Source: Rudaeicoccus suwonensis
GTDB taxonomy: Bacteria > Actinomycetota > Actinomycetes > Actinomycetales > Dermatophilaceae
Direction of reading: 5' to 3'
Assembly: GCF_007829035.1 (NCBI RefSeq)
Contig: NZ_VIVQ01000001.1
Span: 682,001-746,000, forward strand
DNA length: 64,000 nt
The notes under the pieces were generated by a model. That model did no database searches, was not told the origin of the DNA, and saw nothing but the letters and a program-made list of their open reading frames with translations. How positions within the stretch are numbered: position 1 is the first letter of the stretch; each line of letters begins with the position of its first letter. Position numbers and translations under genes: made by a program. This document shows positions 19,818 through 29,268 of the stretch, piece after piece.

Positions 19818-19910
19818 TAAGTCGCCGATGCGGTCTTTGTGGGTGGCGCACGCGTCGCTTCGGTCACATGAGTCGCATCAGGCACACATAAGTCGCCGAT
19901 GCGGCGAGTT
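19818..19910. repeat. 93-bp direct repeat, right copy
   Basis: This copy is identical to 19024-19116. TAAGTCGCCGATGCGG occurs inside it at 19818 and 19889. Beyond it, 19911-20238 holds no gene I can support; GAATG-AA-CATTC near 19977-19988 is a short palindrome that may belong to the phoH2 promoter. Confidence 0.9.
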
Positions 19911-20238
19911 GCCCGGGGGCTGCCGACTTCCGCATGTGATGGGTGTGGTTCAAAGTGACGAATGGTGCTGGTGTGAATGAACATTCGACGACGATCACTG
20001 TGAGATGCCACGACACGCCGCGCCGCGCCGTCGGCGGTGCGCGAGGAAGTCGGAGCTGCGTCATACAGTCGGAATCGACGTGACGCGATCCGCGCGGCGC
20101 GTTCGGGAGGCCCACCACATGGAGCGATCTTTGCTCCGGACGGAGGGCCGGCACCGGCTCTCCTGGGCCCGGTCCCGGCACCTCGTCCGAGAGTAGGTCA
20201 CACGGCTTGCGCCGCTGTGCACCTTGAGGAGATCGACC

Positions 20239-21579
20239 ATGGCATCCAGCACGTCTTCGCCTTCGACCGCCACGACCCAGCCGCGCGAGCCCGACCACCG
20301 CACCTACGTCCTCGATACCTCGGTCCTGCTGTCCGATCCGCGCGCCATGACCCGGTTCGCCGAGCATGAAGTGGTTCTGCCGGTCGTCGTGGTCACCGAA
20401 CTCGAGGCCAAGCGTCACCACCCTGAGCTGGGGTACTTCGCCCGCTCGGCGTTGCGGATCCTCGACGATCTGCGGGTCGTCAACGGTCGGCTGGATTCCC
20501 CTGTGCCGATCGGCGACGGCGGCAGCCTGCGCGTCGAGCTGAACCACACCGACCCGCAGGCGCTTCCCGCCGGATTTCGCCTCGGCGACAACGACACGCG
20601 CATCCTGTCGGTCGCCCGCAATCTCGCCAACGAAGGCCACAACGTCACCGTCGTCAGCAAGGACCTGCCGATGCGGGTCAAGGCATCTGCGGTCGGCCTC
20701 AACGCCGAGGAGTACCGCGCCGAACTCGCCGTCGACACCGGCTGGACCGGCATCACCGAGCTGGATGTCTCGCGCGAGCAGATCGACCAGCTGTATGACG
20801 ATGGTCGTGTCGAACTCGCCGATGCTGCCGAACTGCCCTGTCACACCGGGGTCGTGATGCTGTCGCCGACCGGCAGCGCCCTCGGGCGGGTGATGGCCGA
20901 CAAGTCGGTGCGCCTGGTGCGCGGAGACCGCGACGCCTTCGGCCTGCACGGCAGGTCCGCAGAGCAGCGCATCGCTCTAGACCTGCTGCTGGACCCCGAC
21001 GTCGGCATCATCAGCCTGGGCGGCCGCGCAGGCACCGGAAAGTCGGCGTTGGCGCTGTGCGCCGGGCTCGAGGCGGTCATGGAACGCAGACAGCACCGCA
21101 AGGTGATCGTCTTCCGCCCGCTCTACGCCGTCGGCGGCCAGGAGTTGGGCTATCTGCCCGGCAGCGAGAACGAGAAGATGGGCCCCTGGGCGCAGGCCGT
21201 GTTCGACACGCTGGGCGCCGTCGTCTCGCACGAGGTGATGGAGGAGGTCGTCGACCGGGAACTGCTCGAAGTGCTGCCGCTGACGCACATCCGCGGTCGT
21301 TCACTGCACGACGCCTTCGTCATCGTCGATGAGGCGCAGTCGCTGGAGCGCAATGTGCTGCTGACGGTGCTGTCGCGAGTCGGTCAGAACTCCCGCGTCG
21401 TGCTGACCCACGACGTGGCGCAGCGGGACAACCTGCGCGTCGGTCGCCACGACGGCGTCGCCGCCGTCATCGAGAAGTTGAAGGGGCACCCGCTGTTCGG
21501 CCACGTGACCTTGCACCGCAGCGAACGCAGCCCGATCGCCGCGCTGGTCACCGACCTGCTGGAGGGTCCGGACGCCTGA
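20239..21579 (+). CDS. phoH2: PhoH2-type PIN-PhoH RNA helicase/ribonuclease
   Basis: This 446-residue protein has an N-terminal PIN nuclease domain ([12 protein letters not shown] with Asp26; further acids in TELEAK and LGDNDTRIL) fused to a PhoH ATPase (Walker [10 protein letters not shown] with Lys268; Walker [10 protein letters not shown]). Mycobacterial PhoH2 (Rv1095) is an ATP-dependent sequence-specific RNase/helicase, normally linked with an antitoxin-like phoAT; I see no such small gene just upstream. The ATG at 20239 follows TTGAGGAGATCG. It belongs to the conserved block with coaA. Confidence 0.93.
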   Translation: MASSTSSPSTATTQPREPDHRTYVLDTSVLLSDPRAMTRFAEHEVVLPVVVVTELEAKRHHPELGYFARSALRILDDLRVVNGRLDSPVPIGDGGSLRVELNHTDPQALPAGFRLGDNDTRILSVARNLANEGHNVTVVSKDLPMRVKASAVGLNAEEYRAELAVDTGWTGITELDVSREQIDQLYDDGRVELADAAELPCHTGVVMLSPTGSALGRVMADKSVRLVRGDRDAFGLHGRSAEQRIALDLLLDPDVGIISLGGRAGTGKSALALCAGLEAVMERRQHRKVIVFRPLYAVGGQELGYLPGSENEKMGPWAQAVFDTLGAVVSHEVMEEVVDRELLEVLPLTHIRGRSLHDAFVIVDEAQSLERNVLLTVLSRVGQNSRVVLTHDVAQRDNLRVGRHDGVAAVIEKLKGHPLFGHVTLHRSERSPIAALVTDLLEGPDA

Positions 21580-21695
21580 TTCGGACTTTCGTGCCGATGC
21601 CGTGCGAGCGGGGGGCTGGGCTGATACCGGCTGGATGGCAGCGCCACCCGCAGCCGCGCCAGCCTTCCGTCTCACGCATTTCACGAAGAGTGACG

Positions 21696-21734
21696 CGGCG
21701 GCCGGGTGTGGTCATCCACCACTTCCGGCCGCCG
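21696..21734 (+). terminator. Strong GC hairpin after phoH2
   Basis: CGGCGGCCGG (21696-21705) pairs with CCGGCCGCCG (21725-21734), and the loop contains its own GTGG/CCAC stem. There is no T run. It lies 117 bp past the phoH2 stop. Confidence 0.55.
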
Positions 21735-21898
21735 AGTTGCGGCCAACGGCCTGGTTTGAGACTCTGGTCCGGTTGTCTCAGTTCGGTAACGCTCCGGCCC
21801 CCTGCAGAGATAACACACTCGGGACGCGCTCGACTCCCAGGCCGACAGGCCTGAGCCGCAGTGCGTCCTTGCATGTGTCCCCTCTGAAAGGTTGCTCT
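21735..21898 (+). other. 164-nt untranslated region upstream of the transglycosylase-like gene
   Basis: No gene was seen here. The region contains TGAGAC...GTCTCA (about 21761-21781) and several short GC stems, compatible with a folded leader. I could not match it to a known riboswitch consensus. Confidence 0.3.
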
Positions 21899-22663
21899 AT
21901 GTCCCGTCCTGTCGGACGTCACCGTGCCCGTCGCGATACCGGGGTCCGCGCGCTACGCAGACCCGCGATTGCAGCAACTGCAGCGATTTCGGCAGTGTCA
22001 GTTTCGGCAGCGGGATACGCATCCGCCGCTTCGGCGCTCTCCGGTCCGGCCAGCGCCGACCTGCAGTTGCGCGGTCAGGCCGACGGCCTGGATGCGGTGA
22101 ACGCAGGCAACTCGGCCGTCTACGCCAACGGCGATTCGCAGAGCCAGGCCGCGGCGCAGGCCGTCGCCGCGCGCAATGCGGCCAACGGCAAGTCGAAGGG
22201 GGCGCTCGCCAGCCTGGCCGCTCAGGCACGCGCGCTGCAGGCCCAGGCCAATGGGTCGGCGGCATCCGCTCGTGAGGCCGCTGCGGCGCAATCCGACTCG
22301 AGCAGCAGTTCGTCCGGTAGCGGTAGCGGTAGCGGTGGCGGCACGACTGTCACGACCTTCTCCGGAAGCCCACAGGCCATCGCTGCGGCGATGCTCAGCT
22401 CCTTCGGATGGGGCCAGAACCAAATGGGCTGCCTGGTCAGCCTCTGGAACCGCGAGTCCGGCTGGAACGCCAGCGCCGAGAATGCGTCCTCCGGTGCCTA
22501 CGGCATCCCGCAGGCGCTGCCGGGCAGCAAGATGGCCAGCGCCGGTGCTGACTGGCGCACCAACCCGGCGACGCAGATCAAGTGGGGCCTGGGGTACATC
22601 GCGTCCCGCTACGGCTCGCCGTGCGGCGCCTGGGGTCACTCTCAGGCCACCGGCTGGTACTGA
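21899..22663 (+). CDS. Secreted lysozyme-fold transglycosylase-like protein
   Basis: This 254-residue exported protein has a twin-Arg-like basic N-terminus and hydrophobic signal (RRPAIAATAAISAVSVSAAG). An Ala/Gln-rich helical region and a Ser/Gly linker (about 134-150) precede a C-terminal lysozyme-like domain (about 155-254). NRESGWNASAENASSGAYGI supplies the catalytic Glu and the substrate cleft; two Cys (MGCLV and SPCGAW) may pair. The layout matches peptidoglycan-acting transglycosylase/Rpf-like proteins of actinobacteria. ATG 21899 follows GAAAGG. It is monocistronic, with a leader of at least 100 nt. Confidence 0.82.
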   Translation: MSRPVGRHRARRDTGVRALRRPAIAATAAISAVSVSAAGYASAASALSGPASADLQLRGQADGLDAVNAGNSAVYANGDSQSQAAAQAVAARNAANGKSKGALASLAAQARALQAQANGSAASAREAAAAQSDSSSSSSGSGSGSGGGTTVTTFSGSPQAIAAAMLSSFGWGQNQMGCLVSLWNRESGWNASAENASSGAYGIPQALPGSKMASAGADWRTNPATQIKWGLGYIASRYGSPCGAWGHSQATGWY

Positions 22664-22840
22664 TACCCCGGATCCTCTCGCATCTGTTCATTCGAAGATC
22701 TGTTGATCGATCGTCTTATCGGCGACCCTCCTCGGCCCGCTGACGGCAGGTGCAGCACGGTCGCGTGTGCGGGCCTGAGAGATGTCGGCACCGCCATACG
22801 CGTCGGCGCGTTTGTGATGTCGCTCGGCACGATCTTCACG

Positions 22841-22846
22841 TAACTT
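22841..22846 (+). promoter_or_regulatory. Leaderless -10 box
   Basis: TAACTT is followed by 7 nt and the ATG at 22854. Nothing else recognisable lies in 22664-22840. Confidence 0.5.
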
Positions 22847-22853
22847 AAGGCCC

Positions 22854-23270
22854 ATGTTGTTGCAGAAGCGCTGGTTCGTCGCGTCCTACTGGGTGGCGGC
22901 GGTCGTGCTCGTGGGGGTCGCCGGGGCACTGGGCGCACGGTGGGGCGACGGCGAGGCTCCGAACTTCGACAACGACGACAAGGGCGGGGTGCCTGCGACC
23001 GGTATGTCGCACCTGCTCTACCAGGTGTTCGGCGGGATCCTGCTGGCCGCACTGGTTCTGGCGATCTTCTCCGGGGTGTGGCTGCTGATGTGGATGCGCG
23101 CCCGGCGGGCGGCAGCCGCGGCCGATGACGGCGCTGACGAGGTGATCGACGAAGACGAGATGTCGGTCGACGACGTGGAGCACATGTTCGACGACGAGGA
23201 CGACGACTCAGAGCCCGATGACGTCGAGGCGGATGAGGTCGCGGGCAGCGCCCCGAACCGCACCTGGTGA
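22854..23270 (+). CDS. Membrane protein with acidic tail
   Basis: This 138-residue protein of unknown function has two transmembrane helices (about residues 9-27 and 58-80). An extracytoplasmic loop carries DGEAPNFDNDDKGG, and the cytoplasmic C-terminal tail of about 50 residues is dominated by Asp and Glu. Such a tail could bind cations or a basic partner, but nothing in the neighbourhood identifies one. It is convergent with coaA, 31 bp away. Confidence 0.65.
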   Translation: MLLQKRWFVASYWVAAVVLVGVAGALGARWGDGEAPNFDNDDKGGVPATGMSHLLYQVFGGILLAALVLAIFSGVWLLMWMRARRAAAAADDGADEVIDEDEMSVDDVEHMFDDEDDDSEPDDVEADEVAGSAPNRTW

Positions 23271-23301
23271 TCCGGTGCTCGACCGTCGCACCGTCACACC
23301 T

Positions 23302-24270
23302 TCACACCTTGCGCAGGCGGATCCTGGTCACCCCGTGATCGGGGCCTTTGGTCAGCACGAGCGTCGCCCGGCTGCGCGTGGGAGCGACGTTCTGCGTGAG
23401 ATTCGGCGCGTTGATGCTGTCCCAGATCTGCACCGCGCGGTCGACGGCCTGCTCGTCGGACAACTGGGCATACCGGTGGAAGTAGGACTCCGGATCGGCG
23501 AAGGCCGTCTCGCGCAGCCGCAGGAAGCGATCGACATACCAGCGGCGGATGTCCTCCTCGCGGGCATCGACATACACCGAGAAATCGAAGAAGTCGGACA
23601 CCGCCAGGTTGTTGCGGCGGTCCGGCGTCGGGATCGAGGGCTGCAGGACGTTGAGCCCCTCGACGATCAGCACGTCCGGCTGGCGCAGCACGATGCGTTC
23701 GTCCGGCACGATGTCGTAGGTCAGGTGCGAGTAGACGGGGGCGCTCACCTCGGACTTGCCGGCCTTGACCTCGGCCAAGAAGCGCACCAGCTTGCGCCGG
23801 TCGTATGACTCCGGAAAGCCCTTGCGTTCCAGAAGGTTTCGTCGCTCGAGCTCGGCATTCGGAAACAAGAATCCGTCGGTGGTGACCAGTTCCACGCGCG
23901 GTGTGTCCGGCCACCGAGCGAGCAGTTCGCGCAGGATCCGTGCCGTGGTCGACTTGCCCACCGCAACCGAGCCGGCGATGCCGATCACGAAGGGCGTGCG
24001 GGCGGGCGTCTCACCCAGGAAGTCGGTGGTCACCCGGTGCAGCCGCGTCGTCGCGCCCACGTAGATGTTGAGCAGTCGCGACAGCGGCAGATAGACGTCC
24101 TGCACCTCTGGAAGCTCGAGCCGGTCGCCGGTGCCGCGCAGTCGGCGAACGTCCTGCTTGGTCAGGCTCATCGGATGCGAGGCGCGAAGGCCGGCCCAGG
24201 CGGCGCGGTCGAACTCGACGTACGGCGACGGGATCGACGGATGGTGGCGGGACACCGCGCCATTGTCCAT
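23302..24270 (-). CDS. coaA: Pantothenate kinase, type I
   Basis: This 322-residue type I (CoaA) kinase phosphorylates pantothenate in the first committed step of coenzyme A synthesis. P-loop: [12 protein letters not shown] (97-108). [37 protein letters not shown] and [10 protein letters not shown] are highly characteristic. It is divergent from glmS with about 90 bp between. In Mycobacterium coaA (Rv1092c) also lies near phoH2. Confidence 0.95.
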   Translation of the reverse strand: MDNGAVSRHHPSIPSPYVEFDRAAWAGLRASHPMSLTKQDVRRLRGTGDRLELPEVQDVYLPLSRLLNIYVGATTRLHRVTTDFLGETPARTPFVIGIAGSVAVGKSTTARILRELLARWPDTPRVELVTTDGFLFPNAELERRNLLERKGFPESYDRRKLVRFLAEVKAGKSEVSAPVYSHLTYDIVPDERIVLRQPDVLIVEGLNVLQPSIPTPDRRNNLAVSDFFDFSVYVDAREEDIRRWYVDRFLRLRETAFADPESYFHRYAQLSDEQAVDRAVQIWDSINAPNLTQNVAPTRSRATLVLTKGPDHGVTRIRLRKV

Positions 24271-24348
24271 GACACCGTGCCCCTGGCTGCAGGTATGGCG
24301 ACCGGACTCACCCGTGCCGGTGATTCAGTGACTGAGCCGCTTCGACGT

Positions 24349-24354
24349 TAGGGT
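24349..24354 (+). promoter_or_regulatory. Leaderless -10 box for glmS
   Basis: TAGGGT is followed by 7 nt and the ATG at 24362. A leaderless message excludes a glmS ribozyme leader. Confidence 0.55.
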
Positions 24355-24361
24355 GTCGCGC

Positions 24362-26215
24362 ATGTGTGGAATCGTGGGTTATGTCGGTCGCGACGACAGC
24401 ACCAAGGCGCTCGACGTGGTCCTGGACGGTCTGGCTCGACTGGAATACCGGGGATATGACTCCGCCGGCATCGCGCTCGTCGCGGGCGATGTCGTCGAGA
24501 CCCGGAAACGCTCCGGCAAGCTGGCCAATCTGCTCACGGAGTTGGACGAGCAGCCGCTGCCGGAAGGCCGCACCGCGATCGGTCACACCCGGTGGGCAAC
24601 CCACGGTGGACCCACGGACGCGAATGCGCACCCGCATCGCGGGGGCACCGACGGCAAACTGGCGCTGATCCACAACGGCATCATCGAGAACTTCCACTCT
24701 CTCAAGAGCGAATTGCTCGACGCCGGAGTGCATTTCGAGTCCGAGACGGACACGGAAGTTGTCGCCCAGATGCTCGCCGAGCTGTATGACGGCGACCTCA
24801 CTGCCGCGATGCTGGCCGTCGTCAGTCGACTCGAAGGCGCCTTCACCCTGCTGGCAGTGCACGCCGACCAGCCCGGTGTCGTTGTCGGCGCGCGACGTAA
24901 CAGCCCGTTGGTCGTCGGACTCGGCGACGGTGAGAACTTCCTCGGCTCCGACGTCGCGGCCTTCATCGGATACACCCGCGCGGCGATGGAGCTGGAGCAG
25001 GACCAGATCGTCACGATCACTCCGGAGTCCGTCACGGTGATCGGCTTCGACGGCCAGCCCGCCACCGGCAAGCAGTTCCACGTCGACTGGGATGCCGCTG
25101 CTGCTGAGAAGGGCGGCTACGACACCTTCATGGAGAAGGAGATCCACGAGCAGCCGCAGGCGGTCAACGACACGCTGCTGGGGCGCACCAACGAGGTGGG
25201 CGCCCTCGAACTCGACGAGCTGCGCATCTCCGAGGAGCAACTGCGAGCGGTCGACCGCATCACGATCGTGGCGTGCGGGACAGCGGCATACGCGGGGATG
25301 GTTGCGAAATACGCCATCGAGCATTGGACGCGCATCCCGGTCGAGGTGAGCCTGGCGCACGAGTTCAGATATTGCGACCCGATCGTCGACGACCGGACGC
25401 TGGTCGTCTCGATCAGCCAGTCCGGCGAGACGATGGACACGCTGATGGCGGTCAAGCATGCGCGCGAACTCGGTGCCCTGACGATCTCGGTGTGCAACAC
25501 CCACGGATCGACCATCCCGCGCGAGTCCGACGCGGTGCTCTACACGCACGCCGGCCCCGAGGTCGCGGTCGCATCGACCAAGGCATTCCTCGCGCAGATC
25601 ACCGCGTGCTACGTGCTCGGGCTCTACCTGGCCCAGCTGAAGGGGCAGTCCTACGCGCAGGACGCCAAGGCCGTGATGGCGCAGTTGCAGCAGGTGCCCG
25701 ACCGGATCACCGAACTGCTCGGCGACCTTGACCGGGTGCGCGAGATCGCCCGGTTCATGGCCGACACCCGGTCGGTGCTCTTCCTGGGCCGACACGTGGG
25801 ATTCCCGGTCGCGCTGGAGGGGGCTCTCAAACTCAAGGAACTCGCCTACATCCACGCCGAGGGCTTCGCCGCGGGCGAGCTGAAGCATGGGCCCATCGCG
25901 CTGATCGAGCCGGGGCAGCCGGTCTTCATCGTGGTGCCCGGGCCGGACACACCGCACGGTCTGCACGGCAAGGTCGTCTCCAACATCCAGGAGATCCGTG
26001 CTCGCGGTGCGCGCACCCTGGTGATCGCCGAGGACGGTGACGACGCGGTGGTGCCCTTCGCCGACGAGGTCATCCGGGTGCCACGCACGGCTCCGCTGCT
26101 GCAGCCGTTGCTGACGGTGGTGCCGCTGCAGGTCTTCGCACTCGAACTGGCCACGGCCAAGGGCCTGGATGTCGACCAGCCGCGCAACCTGGCGAAATCG
26201 GTGACCGTCGAGTGA
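24362..26215 (+). CDS. glmS: Glutamine-fructose-6-phosphate aminotransferase
   Basis: This 617-residue enzyme makes glucosamine-6-phosphate for peptidoglycan and mycothiol. It begins MCGIVGYVG, so Cys2 becomes the N-terminal glutaminase nucleophile after Met removal; this fixes the start. HTRWATHG and HNGIIEN belong to the glutaminase domain, and two SIS domains follow ([51 protein letters not shown] at the end). It is the first gene of a run through tsaD; its TGA overlaps the acpS GTG. Confidence 0.97.
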   Translation: MCGIVGYVGRDDSTKALDVVLDGLARLEYRGYDSAGIALVAGDVVETRKRSGKLANLLTELDEQPLPEGRTAIGHTRWATHGGPTDANAHPHRGGTDGKLALIHNGIIENFHSLKSELLDAGVHFESETDTEVVAQMLAELYDGDLTAAMLAVVSRLEGAFTLLAVHADQPGVVVGARRNSPLVVGLGDGENFLGSDVAAFIGYTRAAMELEQDQIVTITPESVTVIGFDGQPATGKQFHVDWDAAAAEKGGYDTFMEKEIHEQPQAVNDTLLGRTNEVGALELDELRISEEQLRAVDRITIVACGTAAYAGMVAKYAIEHWTRIPVEVSLAHEFRYCDPIVDDRTLVVSISQSGETMDTLMAVKHARELGALTISVCNTHGSTIPRESDAVLYTHAGPEVAVASTKAFLAQITACYVLGLYLAQLKGQSYAQDAKAVMAQLQQVPDRITELLGDLDRVREIARFMADTRSVLFLGRHVGFPVALEGALKLKELAYIHAEGFAAGELKHGPIALIEPGQPVFIVVPGPDTPHGLHGKVVSNIQEIRARGARTLVIAEDGDDAVVPFADEVIRVPRTAPLLQPLLTVVPLQVFALELATAKGLDVDQPRNLAKSVTVE

Positions 26216-26562
26216 TCGTCGGGGTCGGCATCGACGTTGTCGACGTGCCTCGATTCATGGCGAAGCTCGAGGCGACACCGGCATTGCTCGAACGACTGTT
26301 CGCGCAGCCCGAGCGCGGTCTGCCGCCGAACTCACTTGCCGGCCGGTTCGCGGCGAAAGAAGCGCTCGCCAAGGCGCTCGGTGCGCCCGCCGGATTGCAC
26401 TGGGTCGACGCGGTGGTGATCAAGAACGCCGACGGTCAGCCGTCGTGGTCACTGCACGGCACCGTCGCTGCGCGAGCGGCGCAGCTGGGTGTGACCGCGC
26501 TGCACCTGTCGATTTCGCATGACGGAGGGATCGCCTCTGCCATCGTCGTGGCCGAGAGCTGA
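26212..26562 (+). CDS. acpS: Holo-[acyl-carrier-protein] synthase
   Basis: AcpS transfers 4'-phosphopantetheine from CoA to acyl carrier protein. This is a standard 116-residue protein with [12 protein letters not shown] (Mg-binding Asp8) and [14 protein letters not shown] (Glu50). [12 protein letters not shown] is the C-terminal signature. The GTG start overlaps glmS by 4 bp, so translation is probably coupled. Confidence 0.93.
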   Translation: MIVGVGIDVVDVPRFMAKLEATPALLERLFAQPERGLPPNSLAGRFAAKEALAKALGAPAGLHWVDAVVIKNADGQPSWSLHGTVAARAAQLGVTALHLSISHDGGIASAIVVAES

Positions 26563-26575
26563 GGAGAACACCGAG

Positions 26576-28057
26576 ATGATGCGTGCTTTCGCAGTCGCAG
26601 ATGTCCGTGCCGCCGAGGAGGCGGTGCGTGCCCAGTTGCCGGAAGGCATGCTGATGACGCGTGCCGCCGAGGGACTGGCGGAGGTCGCGATGGCACGGCT
26701 GGGCCGGCACGGGTCTCGCGTTGTCGTGCTTGCCGGGCCGGGAGACAACGGCGGGGACGCGCTGTATGCCGCTGCCGCGCTCGCCGGGGACGATCTCAAC
26801 GTGCTCGCAGTCCTGACCGGCCCGGCCGAACACCAGGGTGGTCTGGAGGCCGCGACGGGGGCCGGCGTGGTGATCGAGGAATGGCGCGACGGTCCTGCCG
26901 GCGATGCGGTCACCGGTGCGTTGGCCGATGCCGATCTGGTGATCGACGGGATCCTGGGGATCGGCGGACGACCGGGTCTGCCGGAACATCTGCGCAACCT
27001 GCCCGACCTCATCGGTGGCGACGCCTTCGTGCTCGCTGTCGACCTGCCATCGGGCTGCGACCCGGCCGGGCTGGTGCGATCAGACTCGATCTATGCCGAC
27101 GAGACGGTCACCTTCTCGCTGGCGAAGCCGGTGCACCTGATGCCGGTCAGCGAGCCCGCCGTCGGGATGCTCACGGTCGTCGACATCGACGTACCCGACC
27201 CGGATGCCATTGCTGTGCAACGTTTTTCGCATCAGGATGTCGCATCGTTGTGGCCGGTGCCCGGCCCGGACGATGACAAGTACTCGCGCGGCGTGCTGGG
27301 GGTCGTGGCCGGGGGCGAGCACTACACCGGTGCGCCGGTGATGGCGGTGACGGCCGCTGTGACCGTGGGTGTCGGCATGGTGCGTTATGTCGGTCCCGAC
27401 GCGCCGACCCACCTGTTGCGGCAGCTCGTGCCCGAGGCGGTTTTCGGTGAGGGCCGGGTGCAGGCGTGGGCAATCGGGTCGGGCTTGGTCGTCGACGACG
27501 CCAGCAGCGAGCAGCTCCGCGTCGCCGCGGAGGCCATCGCCTCGGACCTGCCGGTCCTGCTGGATGCCGGGGGACTGGATCTGATCGAGGGCCCGCGTCA
27601 TGCTCCGACTCTGCTGACGCCGCACGCCGGCGAACTGCTGCGGCTGGCCAAGCGACTCGACATACGTGCGCAGGACGGTGCGACGATCGACGAGCGGTTG
27701 ATGCAACTGCAGCCGACCGTCGTAGCCGGCCTGGTTGCGGACCGCCTCGACGCGACGGTTCTGCTGAAAGGATCGATCACCTCTGTCGTCTCGCCGGGCG
27801 CGAGTGAGCTACCGACCTACACCCAGGCGGACGGGCCGACCTGGCTCGCGACGGCCGGAGCCGGTGACGCGCTCGCCGGGATCTGCGGGGCGCTGCTGGC
27901 GGGCGGGCTGCCGCCGCAGCTCGCCGGGGCGGTGGGCGCGCTGGTGCACGGCGTCGCCGCCGACCAGGCCAACCCTGGTGGCCCGGTGCGCGCCCTGGAC
28001 GTCGCGCATCAGGCGGGGCGCGCCGTCGCTCACCTGCTGTCGCTGCCTCAGGAGTGA
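26576..28057 (+). CDS. nnr: Bifunctional NAD(P)H-hydrate repair enzyme
   Basis: This 493-residue fusion repairs hydrated NAD(P)H. The N-terminal YjeF epimerase domain (about 1-205) has GPGDNGGDALYAAAAL and DGILGIGG. The C-terminal ADP-dependent dehydratase domain has DKYSRGVLGVVAGG, LLTPHAGELLRLA, VLLKGSIT and TAGAGDALAGICGALLAGG. The ATG at 26576 is preceded by CTGAGGAGA. It follows acpS by 13 bp in the glmS run. Confidence 0.94.
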   Translation: MMRAFAVADVRAAEEAVRAQLPEGMLMTRAAEGLAEVAMARLGRHGSRVVVLAGPGDNGGDALYAAAALAGDDLNVLAVLTGPAEHQGGLEAATGAGVVIEEWRDGPAGDAVTGALADADLVIDGILGIGGRPGLPEHLRNLPDLIGGDAFVLAVDLPSGCDPAGLVRSDSIYADETVTFSLAKPVHLMPVSEPAVGMLTVVDIDVPDPDAIAVQRFSHQDVASLWPVPGPDDDKYSRGVLGVVAGGEHYTGAPVMAVTAAVTVGVGMVRYVGPDAPTHLLRQLVPEAVFGEGRVQAWAIGSGLVVDDASSEQLRVAAEAIASDLPVLLDAGGLDLIEGPRHAPTLLTPHAGELLRLAKRLDIRAQDGATIDERLMQLQPTVVAGLVADRLDATVLLKGSITSVVSPGASELPTYTQADGPTWLATAGAGDALAGICGALLAGGLPPQLAGAVGALVHGVAADQANPGGPVRALDVAHQAGRAVAHLLSLPQE

Positions 28058-28107
28058 AGCGGCAGGGGTCGCCGACGCGCGAGCTCGCGGCTGCCAGACT
28101 GTCGGAT

Positions 28108-29268
28108 GTGAACGACGAACGACCCGTGCTGCCTGGCGGCGCCCCGGCGCGCCTGTCCATCGACCTCGACGCGATTTCGGCGAACATTGCGACCTTGAAC
28201 GAGGTCAGTGGCAACGCCCAGGTGCTCGCCGTGGTCAAAGGCGATGCGTACGGCCACGGTCTCGTGCCTGCTGCTTGCGCGGCGCTGCGTGGTGGAGCCA
28301 GCTGGCTCGGCACCGCTCAGCTGGCCGAGGCGCTCGCCCTGCGCAATGCGGGAGTCACCGCACCGCTGATCAGCTGGTTGCTGGCTCCCGGCCTGGATTT
28401 CGCCGCCGCGATTCGGGCGCGGATCGATCTTGGTGCTCCTGCGGTCTGGACGCTGGATGAGATCGCCGCGGCCGCGCGCGAGGTCGGCGAGACTGCGCGT
28501 GTGCAGCTCAAGATCGACACCGGTCTGGCCCGCAACGGCGCGTATGGCGCTGACTGGCCCTTGCTGGTCGAGGCCGCTGCGCGGCATACAGCCGATGGAT
28601 CGATCACGGTGACAGGTGTTTTCACGCATCTCGCATGCGCCGACGAGCCGGAGAATCCCAGCAATGCGGCGCAGCAGCGGTTGTTCGCCGACGCCGTGCG
28701 TGACTGCGAACGTGCCGGATTCGCACTGGAGGTGCGCCACATGGCCAACTCTGCGGCGACTCTGCTGCTACCGGAGGCACACTGGGACCTCGTGCGTCCC
28801 GGCATCGCGACCTACGGACTCTCGCCGGCCCCGCACATCGGTGACTCGGCACACTTCCGACTGGTTCCGGCGATGACGATGACCGCGAATGTGACTGTTG
28901 CCAAACGGGTTCCGGCAGGTCAGGGTGTGAGTTACGGGCACACCTACGTCACCGCCGACGAAACGACTCTCATCGATGTGCCGTGCGGCTACGCCGACGG
29001 GATCCCACGTTCGGCATCCGGGCGTGGCCCGGTGCAGGTCGCGGGACACCGGTTCAGCGTGGCTGGTCGGGTGTGCATGGACCAGTTCGTCGTCGACGTC
29101 GGCGATCTGCCGGTGGCAGCCGGTGACGAGGTCGTCATTTTCGGCGACGGGCGCGACGGTGGCCCTACCGCGCAGGACTGGGCCGACGCCGCAGGCACCA
29201 TCTCCTACGAGATCGTCACCCGGATCGGCAACCGCCTGCCGCGCGCCTACCAGGGTCAGGTGGCATGA
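28108..29268 (+). CDS. alr: Alanine racemase
   Basis: This PLP enzyme makes D-alanine for peptidoglycan. The PLP lysine is Lys44 in AVVKGDAYGHG (counting from GTG 28108), and the second catalytic Tyr is in GQGVSYGHTY. RVCMDQFVVDVGD and GDEVVIFGDG are typical. The start is ambiguous: an in-frame GTG at 28054 overlaps the nnr TGA (translational coupling) and would add 18 residues. I prefer 28108 because similarity begins shortly after it. It overlaps the next gene by 4 bp. Confidence 0.93.
   Translation: MNDERPVLPGGAPARLSIDLDAISANIATLNEVSGNAQVLAVVKGDAYGHGLVPAACAALRGGASWLGTAQLAEALALRNAGVTAPLISWLLAPGLDFAAAIRARIDLGAPAVWTLDEIAAAAREVGETARVQLKIDTGLARNGAYGADWPLLVEAAARHTADGSITVTGVFTHLACADEPENPSNAAQQRLFADAVRDCERAGFALEVRHMANSAATLLLPEAHWDLVRPGIATYGLSPAPHIGDSAHFRLVPAMTMTANVTVAKRVPAGQGVSYGHTYVTADETTLIDVPCGYADGIPRSASGRGPVQVAGHRFSVAGRVCMDQFVVDVGDLPVAAGDEVVIFGDGRDGGPTAQDWADAAGTISYEIVTRIGNRLPRAYQGQVA

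Noticed and set aside
21735-21898. c-di-AMP (ydaO/yuaA) riboswitch upstream of the transglycosylase-like gene
   Set aside because: Context is right but the conserved blocks I remember (a GGGGTGAATCC-like and a CCGTCAGCTAACC-like segment) are not present. Reported only as an unclassified leader.
24271-24361. glmS ribozyme
   Set aside because: The start codon lies 7 nt after a -10 box, so there is no room for a leader ribozyme, which is mainly a Firmicutes feature.
24308-25966. Long antisense open frame opposite glmS (and similar ones opposite groEL, glyQS and others)
   Set aside because: Long antisense frames are expected in GC-rich DNA; the predicted proteins are Arg/Val/Gly-rich, with no family features, and the plus-strand genes are certain.
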